The position numbers and the translations under genes were made by a program. The notes under the pieces were generated by a model, which saw nothing but the letters and a program-made list of their open reading frames with translations, searched no databases and was not told where the DNA came from. A stretch of 41,326 nucleotides of DNA from Hankyongella sp964404985 (GTDB taxonomy: Bacteria; Pseudomonadota; Alphaproteobacteria; Sphingomonadales; Sphingomonadaceae), in contig CAYOMD010000025.1 of NCBI GenBank assembly GCA_964404985.1, positions 1 to 41,326 of the forward strand, given 5' to 3'. How positions within the stretch are numbered: the stretch's first letter is position 1; each line of letters begins with the position of its first letter. This document shows positions 37,861 through 41,326 of this stretch, piece after piece.

Positions 37861-39005
37861 GCCAGGCCTATATCCGCGGTGACGACGACGGCATCCGGCT
37901 GGACCGCTGGTTCAAGCGCCACCGGCCGGAGGTGACGCATGCCCTGCTGTCGCGCTGGACCCGCCAGGGCAAGGTTACGCTGAACGGGGCGAAGGCGGAT
38001 ATCGGCGACCGGGTGGTGAAGGGCCAGTTGCTGGTCACCCCGGACGTTGACCCCGACGTGGAGACCGCACCCGTGCGTGCCGCCCGCCCGCCGGTCTCTC
38101 CTGAAGATACCGCCTATGCCCAGGCCATGGTGATCCACCGCGACCCCCATGCGCTTGTGCTCAACAAGGCGCCGGGGCTTGCGACTCAGGGCGGCACCCG
38201 CACCGTGCGCCATGTCGACGGTCTGCTCGATGCGCTGACCTTCGAGCAGGAGGACCGGCCCAAGCTGGTGCACCGGCTGGACAAGGATACCTCCGGCGTG
38301 CTGCTGCTGGCGCGGACTCCGCGCGCTGCGGCCTTCTTCTCCAAGGCGTTTGCGGACCGCGCGACCCGCAAGGTCTACTGGGCGCTGGTGGCCGGCGTGC
38401 CCAAGCTCGACCATGGGCTGATCGTCGCGTCGCTGGGCAAGCAGGCCGGCAGCGGCGGCGAGAAGATGGCGGTGGACGAGAAAAACGGCCAGGCCGCACG
38501 CACCCGCTACCGCGTGATCGAGCGCGCCAGCAACAAGGCCGCCTGGCTGGAGCTGCAACCGCTGACCGGCCGCACCCACCAATTGCGGGTCCACTGCGCG
38601 GAGGTGCTGGGCTGCCCGATCGTCGGCGACGCGAAATACGGTGGCCCGGATGCGTTCCTCACCGGATCGATCAGCCGCAAGCTGCACCTTCATGCCCGCT
38701 CCCTGACATTGGCGCACCCGGACGGCGCGCCGCTCAGCATCCGCGCCGATGCACCCGGCCACATGCTGGAGAGCTTTGCGACCCTCGGCTTCGAGCCTGA
38801 CCTTATCGAGAATCTCGACCCCATCGGGGCGGCCTTCGATGACGAGGACCTGCTGGCCGCCGAGCATGGCGGCAAAAAACCCAGGGTTGCCCGCGCGCCA
38901 AGACCGGGTGAGCGCTGGACCGAGAAGGCGCGTGCGCACAGCCAGAGGGCGCGTCCCACCGGCCGGCGGGGTGCCGCACGACCCGGCCCGCGCGGCAAGC
39001 GGTGA
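37857..39005 (+). CDS. rluC: 23S rRNA pseudouridine synthase, RluC/RluD family
   Basis: 382 residues from the ATG overlapping the crcB stop. An N-terminal S4 RNA-binding domain (GIRLDRWFKRH ... LLSRWTRQGKVTLNG) precedes the catalytic domain with the active Asp in KLVHRLDKDTSGVLLLAR, then KVYWALVAG and LTGRTHQLRVHCAEVLG. The last 40 residues are a strongly basic, disordered tail (RPGERWTEKARAHSQRA and on) not standard for the family. Likely modifies helix 35 or 89 uridines; the exact target cannot be read. Confidence 0.93.
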   Translation: MSQAYIRGDDDGIRLDRWFKRHRPEVTHALLSRWTRQGKVTLNGAKADIGDRVVKGQLLVTPDVDPDVETAPVRAARPPVSPEDTAYAQAMVIHRDPHALVLNKAPGLATQGGTRTVRHVDGLLDALTFEQEDRPKLVHRLDKDTSGVLLLARTPRAAAFFSKAFADRATRKVYWALVAGVPKLDHGLIVASLGKQAGSGGEKMAVDEKNGQAARTRYRVIERASNKAAWLELQPLTGRTHQLRVHCAEVLGCPIVGDAKYGGPDAFLTGSISRKLHLHARSLTLAHPDGAPLSIRADAPGHMLESFATLGFEPDLIENLDPIGAAFDDEDLLAAEHGGKKPRVARAPRPGERWTEKARAHSQRARPTGRRGAARPGPRGKR

Positions 39006-39009
39006 CCCC

Positions 39010-39675
39010 ATGCCCCGGCTGATCGTCTTCGATTGTGACGGGACCCTGGTCGACAGCCAGGCCAATATCATCCGCGCCATGACCGACACCTACACCCGCC
39101 ACGGCCTTGGCGCGCCGGAGCCGGCACAGGTGCGCCGGGTGGTCGGCCTGTCGCTGGTGGAGGCCATGCAGGCGTTGCTGCCGGACGCGGGCCCCGACCA
39201 GCAGGTCGCCATGGCCCATGACTATAAGCACGCCTTCCAGCATCTGCGCGCAGACGGTGCCCTTGAGGACGAGCCGCTGTTCGAGGGCATCGCTGAGCTG
39301 GTGGCAGAGCTGGCAGAGGGCGGTTTCCTGCTGGGTGTCGCCACCGGCAAGTCCGACCGCGGGTTAGGGCTGTGCCTCGCGCGGCACGGGCTTGCGCGCT
39401 ATTTCCACACCCTGCAGACCGCTGACCGTCATCCGTCCAAGCCGCACCCGGCGATGCTGGAGGCAGCGATGCAGGACGTCGGCCATACGCCGGAGACCAC
39501 CGTGATGATCGGCGATACCGTGTTCGACATTGCGATGGCACGTGCGGCCGGCAGCCTGGGCCTGGGCGTTGCCTGGGGCTACCACGCGCCGGACGAACTG
39601 GCGGACGCCGGCGCGCACATGATCGCCGATACCACCGCCGAACTGCGCGACGCCATCCATCGGTGGGCGGCATGA
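39010..39675 (+). CDS. HAD family hydrolase, phosphoglycolate-phosphatase-like
   Basis: 221 residues. HAD motifs: VFDCDGTLVDSQ (nucleophile Asp and acid Asp), VATGKSDRG (motif II), Lys in HPSKPHPAML (motif III), and MIGDTVFDIAMARAAG (motif IV). The cap is the C1 helical type. The substrate is uncertain (phosphoglycolate or another small phosphomonoester). It begins 4 bp after rluC and overlaps the next gene by 4 nt. Confidence 0.9.
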   Translation: MPRLIVFDCDGTLVDSQANIIRAMTDTYTRHGLGAPEPAQVRRVVGLSLVEAMQALLPDAGPDQQVAMAHDYKHAFQHLRADGALEDEPLFEGIAELVAELAEGGFLLGVATGKSDRGLGLCLARHGLARYFHTLQTADRHPSKPHPAMLEAAMQDVGHTPETTVMIGDTVFDIAMARAAGSLGLGVAWGYHAPDELADAGAHMIADTTAELRDAIHRWAA

Positions 39676-39872
39676 AGCGCGCGTACAACCCGCGCCGGTC
39701 GCTCGGCAATTCGCTGCACGTCGCCGGCTGGGCGCTGCTGATGTTGTCGCCGCTGATGGCCTGGACCGAACTGGTTGGCCCGCCGGAGCCCGGTCAGGCA
39801 GCGGCGGCTTTCGGCATCGGGGTGCTGTATGTGCTGATCGGCCCCCGGCTCGCCACCAAGTCCCGGCGATGA
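39672..39872 (+). CDS. Small membrane protein, two predicted helices
   Basis: 66 residues from the ATG that overlaps the HAD gene stop by 4 nt (ATGA). A basic start (MKRAYNPRRS) precedes one hydrophobic segment (VAGWALLMLSPLMAW) and a second (AAAAFGIGVLYVLIGPRLA) and ends KSRR. Its stop overlaps the ATP12 gene start by 4 nt, so translational coupling supports that it is real. Function unknown. Confidence 0.8.
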   Translation: MKRAYNPRRSLGNSLHVAGWALLMLSPLMAWTELVGPPEPGQAAAAFGIGVLYVLIGPRLATKSRR

Positions 39873-40576
39873 CCCGTCGTTTCTATACCGACGTCAGCCA
39901 TAGGCCTGCCGAGGGCGGCTATGCCGTGCTGCTCGATGGCCGCCCCGTGCGCACGCCGGGCCGCGCGGTGTTAATCTTGCCATGCGAGCCGCTCGCGCGC
40001 GCCGTCGCGGACGAGTGGGCGGCACAAGGCGAGACGATCGAGCCGCAGACCATGCCGCTGACCCGGCTTGCCAATACGGTGCTAGACGGCGTTCTGCCCA
40101 ACCCCGGCCCGGTGGCCGCGGCAATCGCGCACTATGCCGCCAGCGATCTGCTGTGCCACCGCGCCGCGTGGCCAGCGGATCTGGTTGCCCGACAGTCTGC
40201 CGCCTGGGACCCCATGATCGCCTGGGCAAACCATCGCTTCGACATCACCCTGGCGGTCGGCACCGGCGTCATGCCGATAGCCCAGGCGCCGGAGGCACTC
40301 GCGCGGCTGGCGGCGGCTGCCCATGCGCTGGCACCCTGGCCGCTGGCGGCCACGCACGTGGCGACCACGGTGACCGGATCGCTTATCCTCGGGCTGGCGC
40401 TGACAGAGGGCGCCATCAATGTGGAGCACGCCTGGGCCGCCGGCCAGCTCGACGATCTCTACCAGGCGCAGACCTGGGGCGAGGACCCCGAGGCCGCAAA
40501 AGCGCAGGCACTGCGCCGCGCCGATCTTGACACGGCGGCAATATTATTGCGCCTTCTGGCGGAGGACGTGTCATGA
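39869..40576 (+). CDS. ATP12 family F1-ATPase assembly chaperone
   Basis: 235 residues. The N-terminal RRFYTDVSHRPAEGGYAVLLDGRPVRTPGRAVL is the ATP12 hallmark, followed by LARAVADEWAAQGETIEPQTMPLTRLANTVLD and the C-terminal LTEGAINVEHAWAAGQLDDLYQAQTWGED. In mitochondria Atp12 binds the F1 alpha subunit during assembly; alphaproteobacterial homologues are presumed to do the same. Part of the overlapping crcB-rluC-HAD-ATP12 cluster. Confidence 0.93.
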   Translation: MTRRFYTDVSHRPAEGGYAVLLDGRPVRTPGRAVLILPCEPLARAVADEWAAQGETIEPQTMPLTRLANTVLDGVLPNPGPVAAAIAHYAASDLLCHRAAWPADLVARQSAAWDPMIAWANHRFDITLAVGTGVMPIAQAPEALARLAAAAHALAPWPLAATHVATTVTGSLILGLALTEGAINVEHAWAAGQLDDLYQAQTWGEDPEAAKAQALRRADLDTAAILLRLLAEDVS

Positions 40577-40619
40577 CCATGAGACATACGCGCCACCAGC
40601 CGCATTCGGGGAGACCAGC

Positions 40620-41326
40620 ATGCTGAAAGTCATCGAGGAACTGGAACGGCGGCGCGAGCGCGCCCGCATGGGCGGCGGCCAGGCCCGCATCGACGCCCAG
40701 CACGCCAAAGGCCGCCTGACCGCGCGCGAACGGCTCGACCTGCTGCTCGACCCCGGCTCGTTCGAGGAACTCGACATGTATGTCGAGCACAACTGCGTCG
40801 ATTTCGGCATGCAGGACACCGTAGTGCCCGGCGACGGCGTGGTCACCGGCACCGGTACCATCAACGGTCGCCTGACCTTCGTGTTCAGCCAGGACTTCAC
40901 GGTGTTCGGCGGCTCGCTCTCGGAACGTCACGCCCAGAAAATATGCAAGATCATGGATATGGCCTTGAAGGTCGGCGCGCCGGTGATCGGCCTCAACGAT
41001 TCCGGCGGCGCGCGTATCCAGGAGGGCGTGGCCTCGCTTGGCGGCTATGCCGAGGTGTTTCAGCGCAATGTGCTGGCGAGCGGCGTGGTGCCGCAGCTCT
41101 CGGTCATCATGGGGCCGTGCGCGGGCGGCGCGGTCTACTCGCCGGCGATGACCGACTTCATCTTCATGGTGAAGGACTCCTCGTACATGTTCGTCACCGG
41201 CCCCGACGTGGTGAAGACGGTGACGCACGAGACGGTGACGCATGAGGAGCTCGGCGGCGCGGTCACGCACTCGACCAGGTCCGGCGTGTCCGATCTCGCC
41301 TTCGAGAACGACGTCGAGGCGCTGCT
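40620..41326 (+). CDS. pccB: Acyl-CoA (propionyl-CoA) carboxylase beta subunit, 5' part (runs off window)
   Basis: The first 235 codons of a carboxyltransferase subunit, with GGGGAG before the ATG. MLKVIEELERRRERARMGGG and HAKGRLTARERLDLLLDPGSFEE start the family; GDGVVTGTGTINGRLTFVFSQDFTVFGGSLSE, LNDSGGARIQEGV (acyl-CoA pocket), IMGPCAGGAVYSPAMTDFIFMV and GPDVVKTVTHE follow. It transfers CO2 from biotin to propionyl-CoA (or a related acyl-CoA), giving methylmalonyl-CoA. The stop lies beyond the window. Confidence 0.95.
   Translation, partial: MLKVIEELERRRERARMGGGQARIDAQHAKGRLTARERLDLLLDPGSFEELDMYVEHNCVDFGMQDTVVPGDGVVTGTGTINGRLTFVFSQDFTVFGGSLSERHAQKICKIMDMALKVGAPVIGLNDSGGARIQEGVASLGGYAEVFQRNVLASGVVPQLSVIMGPCAGGAVYSPAMTDFIFMVKDSSYMFVTGPDVVKTVTHETVTHEELGGAVTHSTRSGVSDLAFENDVEAL

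Overview
The window is a stretch of alphaproteobacterial chromosome, G+C rich (low to mid 60s by eye). This rests on the CcrM-type GANTC methyltransferase, CtrA-like TTAA-N7-TTAA boxes, several gene neighbourhoods typical of the class (ftsH-folP; hom-glpX-recJ; mrp/hflK-hflC-degP; crcB-rluC-HAD-ATP12-pccB), a class I PHA synthase and abundant short palindromic repeats. The tRNA-His gene keeps an encoded G-1 opposite C73. That argues against the Rhizobiales/Rhodobacterales/Caulobacterales branch, which is known for losing that pair. I cannot name a genus.

Layout. 1-3.0 kb: 3' end of ftsH, folP and a higBA toxin-antitoxin pair. 3.06-7.3 kb (minus strand): hom-glpX-recJ followed by tRNA-Glu with its own promoter. 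7.5-13.8 kb: an MHS-type MFS transporter, degP, the FtsH regulators hflC and hflK, and the divergent Fe-S carrier mrp. 14-20.1 kb (minus strand): a PIN/Phd toxin-antitoxin pair, ccrM with an elaborate cell-cycle-type promoter, then rnhB, a 2OG-Fe(II) oxygenase and parE joined by 8-nt overlaps, and an unrecognised protein ending in CheY-binding-like SQDDIDALF repeats. 20.2-22.6 kb: a long AT-rich control region with a terminator, a possible small RNA and a triple TTAA array, a TorF-type porin, and a one-gene insertion cassette (DUF1643) with perfect 13-bp terminal inverted repeats and an 8-bp target duplication. 22.6-26.0 kb: glnA and glnB behind a sigma-54 promoter, and sdaA. 26.3-29.7 kb: tRNA-His, phaC and alaC. 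29.7-37.2 kb: an accessory cell-surface and stress region with a secreted RTX-sulfatase, an outer-membrane protein, an anti-sigma/ECF sigma pair, a divergent S8 protease and a Ser/Thr-rich secreted protein. 37.4 kb to the end: crcB-rluC-HAD-membrane protein-ATP12-pccB, closely packed on the plus strand.

How the parts fit. FtsH, HflK, HflC and DegP form a membrane and periplasmic protein quality-control set. The minus-strand block around ccrM contains replication and DNA-maintenance genes (parE, rnhB, ccrM), and the ccrM control region combines a DnaA box, a CtrA-like box and seven GANTC sites. GlnB, GlnA and the porin suggest nitrogen assimilation. The ECF sigma factor probably controls its own operon and the divergent protease and secreted-protein genes, because candidate promoters of the form GGAAG-N17-CGTT recur there.

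The strongest novelty candidates are the DUF1643 insertion cassette at 21777-22389, the methylation-site-packed ccrM promoter, the TTAA-N7-TTAA-N7-TTAA array at 20606-20631, the SQDDIDALF-tailed protein, and the ECF/protease/RTX-sulfatase region.
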